DNA of 21,648 nucleotides from Clostridium sp. 1001275B_160808_H3 (GCF_015550425.1 NZ_JADNAT010000036.1:1-21648), one strand, 5' to 3'. Shown: positions 7,170 to 15,784, counted from the first letter of the stretch. Notes: a model not told the origin generated them from the sequence alone. Made by a program: numbers and translations.

Positions 7170-8444
7170 ATGAAAAAGAAACTAATAAGCACAATTTGTT
7201 TATCAATTTTTGCTATGACTCTTTTTGCTGGTTGTAGTTCAAAAGGAACATCAAAAGAAGAGGGTGTTACATTAAAGGTTTTAACTCATAGAACAGATAT
7301 TATTGATACTACTCTTAAAAAAATAGGTGATGAGTATTTTGAGAAGACTGGAGTAAAAATTGAGTGGGAAGGAATAACTGATTACGAAGGTGTTGTAAAA
7401 ACAAGAATGAATACTCAAGATTATGGTGATGTACTTAATGTATTACCTGCAATAACAAGTACAGAACTATCACAATTCTTTGAACCATTAGGAACAGTAG
7501 ATGAATTAAAGGATTATCAAGGTGTTACACAAAGAGCTGATGGTGATAATGTTTATGGATTGCCAAATGGTTTAGGAGCAACAGGTATAGTTTATAACAA
7601 AAAAGTTGTAGCTCAAGCAGGTTATAATGAATTTCCAAAAACAATAGATGAGCTTTACGATTTAGCGGACAAGCTTGCTAAAATGGGAGGAGTAGTTCCA
7701 CTAGCAATTAACTCTAAAGATAAATGGCCATTAGGTCAATATGATTCAGTTGCTTCAGTAGCATATGGAAATCCATACTATTATAGAGATATGGGTAAAA
7801 TGGATGATGCTTTATTAGCAGGAAAAGCAACAGGTGACGTTTTAGAAATTTTATATAAATTTGTAAGTAGTGGATGGGTTGAAGGCGATTTAACTACAAC
7901 TAACTGGGAACAATCAAAATCAGATATGGCAAATGGAAAAGTTGCTATGATGGCTTTAGGTATGTGGGCAGTTCCACAAATTCAAGGATTATCATCTAAC
8001 CCAGATGATATTGGAATAGCACCATTCCCTGTTAATAATAGTGGTAAGTTAAAAGCAGAAGCTGGTCCAGATCAATTTATTGCAGTAAGTTCACATTCAA
8101 AACATAAAGAAGAAGCAAAAGATTTTGTTAAATTCTATACTACATCAGGATATGCTGATAGCGAAGGATTAATACCAGCTAAAAAGGGACAAGACTCTAA
8201 GAATCCTGTAGTTAAAGGTTATCAAGAATCAGGAGTTGAATTAATGCTTGCAGATCCAGCAGAAGCAGATCCAGCAGCAAGTGATTTAACAACAGAAGTA
8301 GCAAATAATGCTGGAATTAAGTTCTGGGAAGGTTCTTATATTCAAGAAGCAGTTATTGCAGCTAAAAAGAGTCGTGCAGACTTTGATGCAGTAATTAAGA
8401 AATATAATGATGCTTGGAATAAGAGTAAGGCAGCATCAAATTAA
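7170..8444 (+). CDS. Sugar ABC transporter substrate-binding lipoprotein (CUT1 type)
   Basis: This is the extracellular, lipid-anchored binding protein of a sugar importer, 424 residues. The signal peptide is basic then hydrophobic and ends in the lipobox LFAGC, with the lipid-carrying cysteine at C22. The mature part has the fold signs of family 1 solute-binding proteins, including YGLPNGLGATGIVYNKK, and a late KVAMMALGMWAVPQI stretch. The start is the ATG at 7170 preceded by GGGAGGGAG. The in-frame TTG at 7155 would swallow that site. It is the first gene of the run to the MFS transporter. A long hairpin after its stop probably separates its high expression from that of the permeases. The sugar bound is unknown; the context favours an oligosaccharide. 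Confidence 0.93.
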   Translation: MKKKLISTICLSIFAMTLFAGCSSKGTSKEEGVTLKVLTHRTDIIDTTLKKIGDEYFEKTGVKIEWEGITDYEGVVKTRMNTQDYGDVLNVLPAITSTELSQFFEPLGTVDELKDYQGVTQRADGDNVYGLPNGLGATGIVYNKKVVAQAGYNEFPKTIDELYDLADKLAKMGGVVPLAINSKDKWPLGQYDSVASVAYGNPYYYRDMGKMDDALLAGKATGDVLEILYKFVSSGWVEGDLTTTNWEQSKSDMANGKVAMMALGMWAVPQIQGLSSNPDDIGIAPFPVNNSGKLKAEAGPDQFIAVSSHSKHKEEAKDFVKFYTTSGYADSEGLIPAKKGQDSKNPVVKGYQESGVELMLADPAEADPAASDLTTEVANNAGIKFWEGSYIQEAVIAAKKSRADFDAVIKKYNDAWNKSKAASN

Positions 8445-8461
8445 TAAATAAGAAAAATTTA

Positions 8462-8496
8462 AATTTCAGTTTAGGAAAATTTCCTAAACTGAAATT
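8462..8496 (+). other. 17-bp near-loopless inverted repeat between binding protein and permease genes
   Basis: AATTTCAGTTTAGGAAA (8462-8478) is exactly complementary to 8480-8496, with one base between. In RNA it would fold with a loop of about five bases. No T tract follows (CTTATTATGAC), so it is not a classic terminator. More likely it is a 3' stabiliser or partial attenuator that lets the binding protein be made in excess over the permeases, as is common in ABC import operons. Confidence 0.75.
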
Positions 8497-8525
8497 CTTA
8501 TTATGACAAATAGGAGGATAGGGTC

Positions 8526-9398
8526 TTGTTTAGTAGATTAGATTATAAACAACAAAGAAGAATAATAATATTTCTATTTCTAATAGTACCAATTACATTT
8601 TTATTACTATTTACTTATTTGCCAGCTATAAATATGATAACTTATAGTTTTACAAGCTGGAAGGGGTATGGAACTAAGACCTTTGTTGGATTACAAAATT
8701 ACATAGATATATTTAGTAATCCAGATATTTTTGGAGCTTTTAAAAATAGTATTTACTACTTTGTAGGTGGAATTATTCAATTAATTTTAGCGTTTTATCT
8801 AGCGGTATTAGTTAATTCAAAGTTAAGAGGAAAGGGTTTCTTTAAATCAGTATTCTTCTTCCCATATTTAATTAATGGAGTTGCAATTTCACTGATGTTC
8901 TTATTCTTTTTCCAACCAGAAGGAACATTAGATACACTTATGAAAATGATAGGTTTAGAGAAATATATAACTTTATGGCTTGGGAATGAACATGTAGTTA
9001 ATTATTCATTGGCATTTACATCTATTTGGAGATATATAGGATATAGCTTTATTATTTTCTTGGGAGCAATGCAATCAGTATCAACAGAAGTACTTGAGGC
9101 AGCAGAAATAGATGGAGCTGGGGAATGGCATAAGATCAAATATATACTAGTTCCATCAGTAAAAAATATAATTAAGCTAAATCTAATACTTAATATTTCA
9201 GGTGCAATTTCGGTATTTGAAATGCCATATATAATGACAGGTGGAGCTAATGGAAGTTCAACATTTGTAATCGAAACAATGAACACTGCATTTAAATTTA
9301 ATCAAGTGGGTAAAGCATCAGCAATGGCTGTAGTAGTTATGTTCATAGTTGGAACTGTTGCACTTATACAAAATATTTTCTTTAAGGAGGAAAAATAA
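8526..9398 (+). CDS. Sugar ABC transporter permease, MalF/UgpA-like
   Basis: This 290-residue inner-membrane subunit of the CUT1 importer has six predicted membrane helices, the first at about 13-35. The cytoplasmic EAA loop is visible as EVLEAAEIDGAGEWHKIKYI followed by LVPSV, which docks the ATPase. Translation starts at a TTG, seven bases after AGGAGGA (8512-8518). No ATG fits as well. It overlaps the next permease gene by one base and will form a heterodimer with it. Confidence 0.93.
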   Translation: MFSRLDYKQQRRIIIFLFLIVPITFLLLFTYLPAINMITYSFTSWKGYGTKTFVGLQNYIDIFSNPDIFGAFKNSIYYFVGGIIQLILAFYLAVLVNSKLRGKGFFKSVFFFPYLINGVAISLMFLFFFQPEGTLDTLMKMIGLEKYITLWLGNEHVVNYSLAFTSIWRYIGYSFIIFLGAMQSVSTEVLEAAEIDGAGEWHKIKYILVPSVKNIIKLNLILNISGAISVFEMPYIMTGGANGSSTFVIETMNTAFKFNQVGKASAMAVVVMFIVGTVALIQNIFFKEEK

Positions 9399-10252
9399 TG
9401 AGTGATAAAGATATACTTAAATCAAAAGTAAGTCAAATAGCTTGGAGCGTAACTAAATACCTATCATGTATATTGGCAGCATTCATATTTATACTTCCAA
9501 TAGTAACTATATTTTTGGCCTCATTTAAAGGATATGAGGAGTTTTATTCAAGTAGTAAACTATCATTGCCTGAAAATATGTTTAATTTTTCCAATTATAT
9601 AACAGCCTTTGTAGACGGAGGTATGCTAAAAGGATTTATGAACACTGCTTTCATTATGGTCATTTCATTAGCAGGAACTATTTTATTAGGAGCAATGGTG
9701 GCTTTTGTACTTCAAAGATTTGACTTTAAATTAAAGAAAGCAATTTTACTCATATATTTATTACCAATGTTTTTACCTATGGTAACAACACAGGTAGCAA
9801 CATTCCAAATAATATCTAAATTAGGTTTATATAATACTATTTGGGCTCCTATAGTTCTTTATTTAGGAGCAGATGTAATGAGTATTTATATAATGATGCA
9901 ATTTATGGAATCAATTCCTATTGCAAATGATGAAGCTGCAATGCTTGATGGAGCATCTTATATTTATATATTTAATAGATTGATATTACCTTTATTAAAA
10001 CCTGCCATAGCAACAATTATAATCTTAAGAGGAGTGGCTATATATAATGATTTCTACACACCATTTTTATATGCACCAAGCCAAGAACTTGGAACTGTTG
10101 CGACATCTTTATATAAATTTATAGGACCATATGGAGGACAATGGAATGTAATAGCAGCTGGAGTTATATTAATAATGATTCCAACGGCAATAGTATTCTT
10201 ATTATTACAAAAATATATTTATAATGGCTTTACAGATGGAGCTGTTAAATAA
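9398..10252 (+). CDS. Sugar ABC transporter permease, MalG/UgpE-like
   Basis: This second membrane subunit, 284 residues, has six predicted helices. The EAA loop reads NDEAAMLDGASYIYIFNRLI followed by LPLLKP. Its ATG overlaps the stop codon of the previous permease (TAATG), implying translational coupling, and the ribosome site AAGGAGG lies inside the upstream gene. No ATP-binding subunit gene follows or occurs elsewhere in the window, so the importer probably uses a shared MsmX/MsmK-type ATPase encoded elsewhere, as is known for many Gram-positive CUT1 systems. Confidence 0.94.
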   Translation: MSDKDILKSKVSQIAWSVTKYLSCILAAFIFILPIVTIFLASFKGYEEFYSSSKLSLPENMFNFSNYITAFVDGGMLKGFMNTAFIMVISLAGTILLGAMVAFVLQRFDFKLKKAILLIYLLPMFLPMVTTQVATFQIISKLGLYNTIWAPIVLYLGADVMSIYIMMQFMESIPIANDEAAMLDGASYIYIFNRLILPLLKPAIATIIILRGVAIYNDFYTPFLYAPSQELGTVATSLYKFIGPYGGQWNVIAAGVILIMIPTAIVFLLLQKYIYNGFTDGAVK

Positions 10253-10284
10253 ATAGAATTTATAAATAGCTTTAACAATTTATT

Positions 10285-10340
10285 TTTAATAATTTGAGTT
10301 TAATAATTTACATTTAATAATTTGAATTTAATAATTAGGA
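10285..10340 (+). repeat. 4 x 14-bp tandem repeat before the DUF624 gene
   Basis: Four consecutive 14-bp units begin TTTAATAATT: 10285-10298 (ending TGAG), 10299-10312 (TACA), 10313-10326 (TGAA) and 10327-10340 (AGGA). The last unit runs directly into the ribosome site of the following gene. It lies inside the operon, between the second permease and the DUF624 gene. Confidence 0.85.
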
Positions 10341-10354
10341 GAGGTTTTCGGCTT

Positions 10355-10939
10355 ATGAATAATAAGACATTTAGATTCGTTAATTCACTTTATGTAATAA
10401 TGATAACTAATATAATGGCATTAATTTATCTTGCTTTAGGTTTATTTTCTTTTACACTTGTTCCAGTAATTTTTTCAGTAATTGAAGTAATGAATGAGTT
10501 ATTAAAAGGCGAAGTTGATGGATACTCAAGCCTAGTAAAGCATTTTAACACTTTAATGATAAAGAATATGAAAATTTATAAAAAAGAAGAATTATTAACT
10601 GGAGCATATTCATTGACATTAGTAATAGCAATATTTTTATTAAGAAGAGTAAATATGGCAATGGCTACAAGTATCAACATATTACTTATGTATATTTTCT
10701 CTATGATAAGTATTTATTGGAGTTACTATGGAGTGGAGTTACTTTTTAATGAAGAAAAGAAAAGTTACTTAAATGTATTAGTTTTGATGTTTAAGAATCC
10801 TAAAAATCTTATAACAGCAGTCTTATTATTTATAAGTTTAATATCGCTTGGAGTTGCATTTAAAGAGATTTTAGTATTATTTTCTTTTAGCATATTTGCC
10901 TTAATATTTGTGAGGCTAAACTCTAAGTTAGCTTCTTAA
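10355..10939 (+). CDS. DUF624 (YesL-like) membrane protein
   Basis: This 194-residue integral membrane protein has about five hydrophobic segments: roughly 11-45 (probably two), 82-97, 105-128 and 149-182. Length, position right after two CUT1 permeases, and the N-terminal helix pattern fit the DUF624/YesL family, which accompanies oligosaccharide importers in Firmicutes and has no proven role. I start at the ATG at 10355, ten bases after AGGAGAGG. The upstream TTG at 10322 would put the tandem repeat and ribosome site in the coding region. It probably assists the transporter or its assembly; this is inference. Confidence 0.8.
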   Translation: MNNKTFRFVNSLYVIMITNIMALIYLALGLFSFTLVPVIFSVIEVMNELLKGEVDGYSSLVKHFNTLMIKNMKIYKKEELLTGAYSLTLVIAIFLLRRVNMAMATSINILLMYIFSMISIYWSYYGVELLFNEEKKSYLNVLVLMFKNPKNLITAVLLFISLISLGVAFKEILVLFSFSIFALIFVRLNSKLAS

Positions 10940-10953
10940 ATAAAAGGAGATTA

Positions 10954-11898
10954 ATGATGAAGAAAGACTTTGAAATTAAGAGTTTTAATTTTATAACTTG
11001 GAATTGGAAAAATGATGTTGTAGTTAAAGAAGTGAAAAAAGAAATAGATTATCAAGTAGATAAATGTAATATAAATACCATAACTTTTGCTTTTTCAGCT
11101 GTTCAAGAGCATTGCTATTCCACAAAAATATATTGGCAAGGAGATCATATGCCAGTGGATGAGGAATTATCTGAATTAGTGAGATATGCAAAAAATAAAG
11201 GGCTAAAAATTATTTTAAAACCAATGCTTAATGTAAGTGATGGATATTGGAGAGCTTATATTAGATTCTTCGATGAGGATGTACCATGTGAGCCAAAATG
11301 GAGTGATTGGTTCGAAAGCTACAATGAATATCTAATGAATTATAGTATGTTTTCTGAAAAAAATGACGTTGATATGATGATAATTGGATGTGAACTTGTT
11401 GGAACAGATCATAGGGAAAAGGAATGGAGAAGTTTAATAAGTAAAATAAGAAAAGTGTATAGTGGTAAATTAACATATAACTGTGATAAATATCAAGAAC
11501 ATAATGTTAAGTGGTGGGATGCATTAGATTATATATCATCATCTGGATATTATCCAATTGGAACAATATCTAAGGAACTTGATAGAATTGAAACTGTAGT
11601 TAATGTGTACAATAAGCCCTTCTTTTTTTCAGAAGCTGGTTGTCCATCTGTTAAAGGTGCAGGAAAATTTCCAAATGATTGGACTTTAATTTTAGATGGT
11701 GAATCAAGTGAAGAAGAGCAGTATAAATTTTATTATGAGCTTTTAGAGGAAAGTTCTAAAAGGGATTTTGTAAAGGGATTTTGTTTTTGGGATTGGCCAA
11801 TTAGATTACAAAGTACTAAAGAAAGAAGTCTTCCTAAAGATTATAGTGTAAAGCATAAATTAGCTGAAAAAATTATTAGAAGTTATTTTGAAAATTGA
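10954..11898 (+). CDS. GH113-like glycoside hydrolase (candidate intracellular beta-mannanase/mannosidase)
   Basis: This is a 314-residue (beta/alpha)8-type clan GH-A enzyme without signal peptide, so it acts in the cytoplasm on imported sugars. The likely acid/base is E147 in MMIIGCELVGTDHREKEW and the likely nucleophile E227 in FFFSEAGCPS. The 80-residue gap is the same as that I recall for the catalytic pair of the Alicyclobacillus GH113 mannanase (E151/E231). A conserved CFWDWP near 277-282 closes the barrel. Two ATGs are in tandem. The second, at 10957, has the better spacing from AGGAGA. The last four bases overlap the MFS gene. With manA nearby, beta-mannosides are the leading substrate guess, but xylanase-type annotation of relatives shows that the specificity is open. 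Confidence 0.75.
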   Translation: MMKKDFEIKSFNFITWNWKNDVVVKEVKKEIDYQVDKCNINTITFAFSAVQEHCYSTKIYWQGDHMPVDEELSELVRYAKNKGLKIILKPMLNVSDGYWRAYIRFFDEDVPCEPKWSDWFESYNEYLMNYSMFSEKNDVDMMIIGCELVGTDHREKEWRSLISKIRKVYSGKLTYNCDKYQEHNVKWWDALDYISSSGYYPIGTISKELDRIETVVNVYNKPFFFSEAGCPSVKGAGKFPNDWTLILDGESSEEEQYKFYYELLEESSKRDFVKGFCFWDWPIRLQSTKERSLPKDYSVKHKLAEKIIRSYFEN

Positions 11899-13076
11899 AT
11901 AACAAAAGTAAAAATATAAATAAGATAGTAAATGTTTTTTCTTCAACATATATATTAGGAAGCATAGGAAACTCAATAGTAAATAATGTATTCATATTAT
12001 TTATGGCATCAGTTAAAGGGTTCAGTGATGGAGAAATAAGCATTATACTTGGTGTATTGCCGTTAATATCTATATTCACATTTTTTGTTTGGGGAGCAAT
12101 TATTGATAAGTATAAGAAACTAGTTTTTTTCAATAAATTAGTTTATTCAATGAATATAGCTACCTTATTCTTATTATATAAAATAGATAACTTTAAGTTG
12201 TTTTTTATTATAAATCTTATAAGAACAATAATGATGCAACCAAGTGGTGTAGCTAACGATGAATATTTATTAAATTTATCAAATAAGTACGGGGTAAGAT
12301 TTGGGAAAATTAGAGTATTTGGAACTATAGGTTATGGGATAGCTGGAATAGTATCTACAATATCGTTAGCTTATCTAGGTATTAATAAGTCTATATTAAT
12401 ATCTAGTATATTTTTAACAACTACATTAATATTATTTTTTAGATTACCTGAAATAACAGGATCTGAAGAAAAAGTAGTTTCTAAGGATAAATCTTATTTA
12501 AATATAATAAATATATTAAAAAATAAAGATTTTAGATTATTTATATATACTTATGGTATATTAACAGGAGTAATAGCAGCTTCAGTTAATTATGGAACAC
12601 CAATATTAATGATAAAGTTAGATGCACCAGATGCATTTATAGGTTTGATTCCAATATTTATGATAGCATTTGAAGTTATACTATTACCTGTTATAGAAAA
12701 ATTAAATTTTTATGATAATGTAAATTATGTTTTTAAATTAGTAGGAATCCTATTAATTATAAGATGGGTTATATTCGGATTTGCTAATTCTTATATTATA
12801 ATTATGGTATTAGCACTTATGCATGGATTAATAAATGGATTGTTACTTCCTATGCAAAATAAATTAATTTGGACTTTAGTTCCTAAAGATAAGCATTCAA
12901 CAGCATTTATAATTACTAATTTATTTTGTTATACAATTTTTCCAGCTGTAATAAATTTAATAACAGGTGGCTTAGTGAAATACTTAGGCATACATACTTA
13001 TGGCATAGTATATTTATTTATTACTATTATAAGTATGATAATAATTTTAAAGAACAAATTTAGTACTAGTTATTAA
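11895..13076 (+). CDS. MFS transporter, LacY/nucleoside-symporter-like
   Basis: This 393-residue polytopic membrane protein has about twelve hydrophobic segments. The first cytoplasmic loop carries GAIIDKYKK, a variant of the MFS G-x-x-x-D-R/K motif. A conserved charged stretch RVFGTIGYGIAGI (helix 5) resembles the MFS_1-like sugar and nucleoside symporter group. The start is a TTG that overlaps the stop of the GH113-like gene (TTGA, four bases). No ribosome site precedes it, so it probably depends on termination-reinitiation. It is the last gene of the operon. It may import a second form of the substrate or export a product such as a released sugar; the direction cannot be read from sequence. 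Confidence 0.85.
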   Translation: MNNKSKNINKIVNVFSSTYILGSIGNSIVNNVFILFMASVKGFSDGEISIILGVLPLISIFTFFVWGAIIDKYKKLVFFNKLVYSMNIATLFLLYKIDNFKLFFIINLIRTIMMQPSGVANDEYLLNLSNKYGVRFGKIRVFGTIGYGIAGIVSTISLAYLGINKSILISSIFLTTTLILFFRLPEITGSEEKVVSKDKSYLNIINILKNKDFRLFIYTYGILTGVIAASVNYGTPILMIKLDAPDAFIGLIPIFMIAFEVILLPVIEKLNFYDNVNYVFKLVGILLIIRWVIFGFANSYIIIMVLALMHGLINGLLLPMQNKLIWTLVPKDKHSTAFIITNLFCYTIFPAVINLITGGLVKYLGIHTYGIVYLFITIISMIIILKNKFSTSY

Positions 13077-13109
13077 GTTATTAAAATAATATTTTGAATA
13101 ATATTTTGA

Positions 13110-13158
13110 ATAATATAATATCATATTTGAGTAATTTGATATTATATTATATTTTTCT
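13110..13158. terminator. Terminator at the end of the sugar operon
   Basis: A 14-bp perfect stem (13110-13123 with 13137-13150) has a 13-nt loop and is followed by ATTTTTCT. All pairs but two are A-T, so it is less stable than others here, but length and position support it. Two copies of AATAATATTTTG precede it. Confidence 0.65.
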
Positions 13159-13633
13159 AAAATCGTAATTAATTGTAATATAAGATTAATAAAGTTAGTT
13201 ATAAAACTAGCAGATAAGTAAAGTGAAAATTTATAATAGGTTAGATTAAATATAAGTGGATAAAATATAATGAGATTAGATGTATATATTGAATATTATT
13301 GAATTAGAAATGAATGGAGCAAATATGAAAATTTTTGCTTTATTTTTATATTACCATAAATAGTTCATGGGTGTGAGGAATTTAAAGTTAATACAGTTGT
13401 TATTAGATAATAAATGGTATAAAATATAATACAAATAAAGATTTTAAAGTTACAATAAAAATTTAAAATTATGAATTAACTTAATACAAAGGCTCTAATT
13501 AGCTTATAAAAATTTACATTAAGAGAATTATATAAATTTTGTAAGCATAGATAGTTTATAATTTTTATATTAATGGTAAGGGAATATAAATCTTTATAAA
13601 ATAATTTAAGAGTCTAATAAAGGGGAAGAGAAT
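13159..13633. other. Long noncoding stretch before the aldo/keto reductase
   Basis: No open reading frame with a convincing ribosome site was found on either strand. The DNA is almost entirely A and T. A weak hairpin AGCAAA (13318-13323)/TTTGCT (13334-13339) followed by TTATTTTTAT could be a terminator, but no gene leads into it. A TATAAT (13557-13562) could be the -10 box of the reductase gene, but no matching -35 is clear. Confidence 0.5.
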
Positions 13634-14632
13634 ATGCACAATGTAAACGAAAACAGATATGATGAAATGAAATATGCTAAGTGTGGTAATAGTGGTTTGT
13701 ATTTACCTAGAGTTGCTTTAGGGTTATGGCATAATTTTGGTTCTGTGGATTCAATTGAAAATCAAAAATCAATAATATTTGAGGCTTTTAACAATGGGAT
13801 AACACATTTTGATTTAGCAAATAATTATGGGCCAGTATATGGGTCTGCTGAAGAAAATTTTGGTAGAATATTAAATAAAGAGCTTATTAATTATAGAGAT
13901 GAAATGATAATATCAACAAAAGCTGGATATGATATGTGGCCAGGCCCTTATGGAAATGGTGGTTCAAGAAAATATTTAATTTCAAGTTTAGATCAAAGTT
14001 TAAAAAGAATGAATTTAGAATACGTTGATATATTCTATCATCATAGACCAGATACAGATACACCACTTGAAGAAACTATGGGAGCATTAACTGATATTGT
14101 AAAGCAAGGAAAGGCATTATATGTAGGTTTATCAAATTATCATCCAAAGGAATTAAAAGAGGCATCAAAAATATTAAAGGAAAATGGTACGCCATGTCTT
14201 ATCCATCAATTTAGCTATAGTATGTTTAATCGTTGGAGCGAAGTAGAAGGACTACATGATGTTCATAAAGAAGAAGGGATAGGTTCAATAGCATTTTCAC
14301 CTTTAGCTCAAGGACTTCTTACTGATAAATATCTTCACGGAATTCCAGAAGATTCAAGAGCTAAAAAGGTAAGTAGTAAATTCTTAAATGAAAAAGATAT
14401 AACTGCTGAAAAGCTTCAAAAAATAAGACAATTAAATGATATAGCAGGAGAAAGAGGACAAACATTAGCTCAAATGGCATTAGCTTGGGTATTAAGAAAT
14501 GATGTTGTTACAACAGTTCTTATTGGAGCTAGTAAGGCAGAACAAATAGTGGATAATAAGAATATAATAAATAATTTAAGCTTTAGTGATAAAGAACTTG
14601 AAAGTATTGAAAGTATATTAAATTCTAAATAG
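13634..14632 (+). CDS. Aldo/keto reductase, YghZ/Gpr-like
   Basis: This 332-residue NADPH-dependent TIM-barrel oxidoreductase carries the catalytic tetrad D60 (THFDLANNYG), Y65, K96 (ISTKAGY) and H137 (FYHHRPD). Length and the phrases MWPGPYGNGGSRKYL and SPLAQGLLTDKYL are typical of the AKR14 group (E. coli YghZ), which reduces L-glyceraldehyde 3-phosphate and methylglyoxal. The role here could be detoxification of triose side products under high sugar flux. The ATG follows AAAGGGGA by seven bases. A cre-like site sits within the first codons. It is transcribed alone. Confidence 0.92.
   Translation: MHNVNENRYDEMKYAKCGNSGLYLPRVALGLWHNFGSVDSIENQKSIIFEAFNNGITHFDLANNYGPVYGSAEENFGRILNKELINYRDEMIISTKAGYDMWPGPYGNGGSRKYLISSLDQSLKRMNLEYVDIFYHHRPDTDTPLEETMGALTDIVKQGKALYVGLSNYHPKELKEASKILKENGTPCLIHQFSYSMFNRWSEVEGLHDVHKEEGIGSIAFSPLAQGLLTDKYLHGIPEDSRAKKVSSKFLNEKDITAEKLQKIRQLNDIAGERGQTLAQMALAWVLRNDVVTTVLIGASKAEQIVDNKNIINNLSFSDKELESIESILNSK
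13642..13655. promoter_or_regulatory. cre-like site inside the start of the reductase gene
   Basis: TGTAAACGAAAACA matches 13 of 14 positions of the cre consensus (only position 10 differs). It covers codons 3 to 8, where a bound CcpA would block elongation. Intragenic cre sites near starts are well known in Firmicutes. Confidence 0.5.
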
Positions 14633-14781
14633 TATATTTTTATTTTTAGTTACTTGAAGTATTGGAAAAGATTTTTGGGACAAGCTTTTTGATTAGAAAA
14701 TAAGAAATTAATTAATAGGTATATAAGTATAATTTTTATATGAAAAATTGTTAAGAAAATATATTAAAGTTAAAATTTTAT

Positions 14782-14803
14782 GGACAAGGACAAGGACAAG
14801 GAC
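14782..14803. repeat. GGACAA hexamer repeat
   Basis: Three perfect GGACAA units plus GGAC lie between the reductase gene and its terminator. AT-rich near-repeats with ATTAATATTAAT and ATTGATATTGG follow. No function is apparent. Confidence 0.7.
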
Positions 14804-14887
14804 ATTAATATTAATATGAATATTGATATTGGTATGGATATAGTGGATAATATTATCAAAGTATTAAAATACAAAATATATAAAAAT

Positions 14888-14923
14888 AGTCCTAGGAGCA
14901 CTGCATCTAGGACTTATTTTTTT
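14888..14923. terminator. Bidirectional terminator between reductase and AraC genes
   Basis: AGTCCTAG (14888-14895) pairs with CTAGGACT (14907-14914). The plus side is followed by TATTTTTTT and the minus side by ATTTTTATAT. It can therefore end both the reductase transcript and the convergent regulator transcript. Confidence 0.8.
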
Positions 14924-14929
14924 GCTTTA

Positions 14930-15784
14930 TTAACTTACGTTTCTTGACTTATTAGGTGAAACGCCATAATACTTTTTATAGAGCTTACTAAAGTAATATG
15001 GGTCACTATATCCAACCATTTTAGCAATGGATTTTATTGAAAGCTTTGAGTCTTCTAATAAATCTTTTGCTTTAGCTAATCTTATTTGTATTAAGTAGTT
15101 TATTGGAGAATCCCCCATAAGCTCCTTAAAAATCTTAGATATATAAACAGGACTTAAATACATATTTTTTGATAAGGTATACAATGAGATGTCTTCTGTA
15201 TAATTTTCAGTTAAGTATTTTGTTATACTTTCAACTAAGGCTTTCTTTTCACGTGATTTAAATGAGAATTCCTTAGAATCACGAGTAGTATCCTCCTCAT
15301 TTATTTCTCTATATAATAATACAAGTAGTTTCATAACTAGAGATTTTAGCATAAAAGGAGAAGTTTGATTATAGTTTTTTTGTTCTTCAAGAATTTCTAA
15401 ACAACTCTTTAATATTTCATCTTTATATTTAACAAATGTGAGAACGTTTTTATCACCTATATCAATATAGTCTTTTTTTATATTACTAAATAAATTTAAA
15501 TTAGTTAAACCAATATGTAGCTCTCTACAATTTGTATTTTCTTCAAAAAGCTCTTGATGATAAACTCCAGGATTAGAAATAAGTACTTGACCTTTTCTCA
15601 AGGTATATTTTTGACCTTCTATTAAATAATCTACAGATCCAGCAGTTATGAATGAAAGTTCAACAAAATCTTCATGGCAGTGATATTGAGTTTCAGGAAT
15701 TGGATTTTCGGGAAGGCGACTTCCATCAATTACAAATAATATTTGAGGATTATAGCAATCTATATTTGCATGTACTTTATTCAT
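14930..15784 (-). CDS. AraC-family transcriptional regulator with cupin sensor domain
   Basis: This 284-residue regulator has an N-terminal cupin/AraC-binding domain with the sugar-pocket phrase YHCHEDFVELSFITAGSV (H35, H37, E42), and a C-terminal pair of helix-turn-helix motifs (about 185-284) ending with the family signature VGYSDPYYFSKLYKKYYGVSP. It probably activates sugar genes when its ligand is bound. I use the ATG at 15784, seven bases after GGGAGA; a longer reading frame starts at 15832 but has no good ribosome site. Candidate targets are manA and the binding-protein operon, both preceded by direct repeats with AraC-like spacing. The divergent exporter genes are another possibility. 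Confidence 0.92.
   Translation of the reverse strand: MNKVHANIDCYNPQILFVIDGSRLPENPIPETQYHCHEDFVELSFITAGSVDYLIEGQKYTLRKGQVLISNPGVYHQELFEENTNCRELHIGLTNLNLFSNIKKDYIDIGDKNVLTFVKYKDEILKSCLEILEEQKNYNQTSPFMLKSLVMKLLVLLYREINEEDTTRDSKEFSFKSREKKALVESITKYLTENYTEDISLYTLSKNMYLSPVYISKIFKELMGDSPINYLIQIRLAKAKDLLEDSKLSIKSIAKMVGYSDPYYFSKLYKKYYGVSPNKSRNVS

Noticed and set aside
9002..9286. Minus-strand reading frame opposite the first permease
   Set aside because: It lies wholly inside a well-supported gene, has no ribosome site and no plausible protein features. Similar antisense frames in the GH, MFS and exporter genes were dismissed for the same reason.
3768..11898. Interpretation as a sialic acid (nan) utilisation cluster
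   Set aside because: No lyase, epimerase or sialic acid-type transporter is present. The isomerase is ManA, and the glycosidase looks like clan GH-A with GH113-type catalytic spacing.
13318..13345. Hairpin plus T-rich tract as a terminator or small RNA end
   Set aside because: The stem is only six pairs and there is no promoter or gene leading to it, so it is noted only within the noncoding entry.
14780..14940. Plus-strand reading frame beginning MDKDKDKDI across the GGACAA repeat
   Set aside because: It is encoded by the hexamer repeat, lacks a ribosome site, and continues through the bidirectional terminator into the end of the AraC gene.
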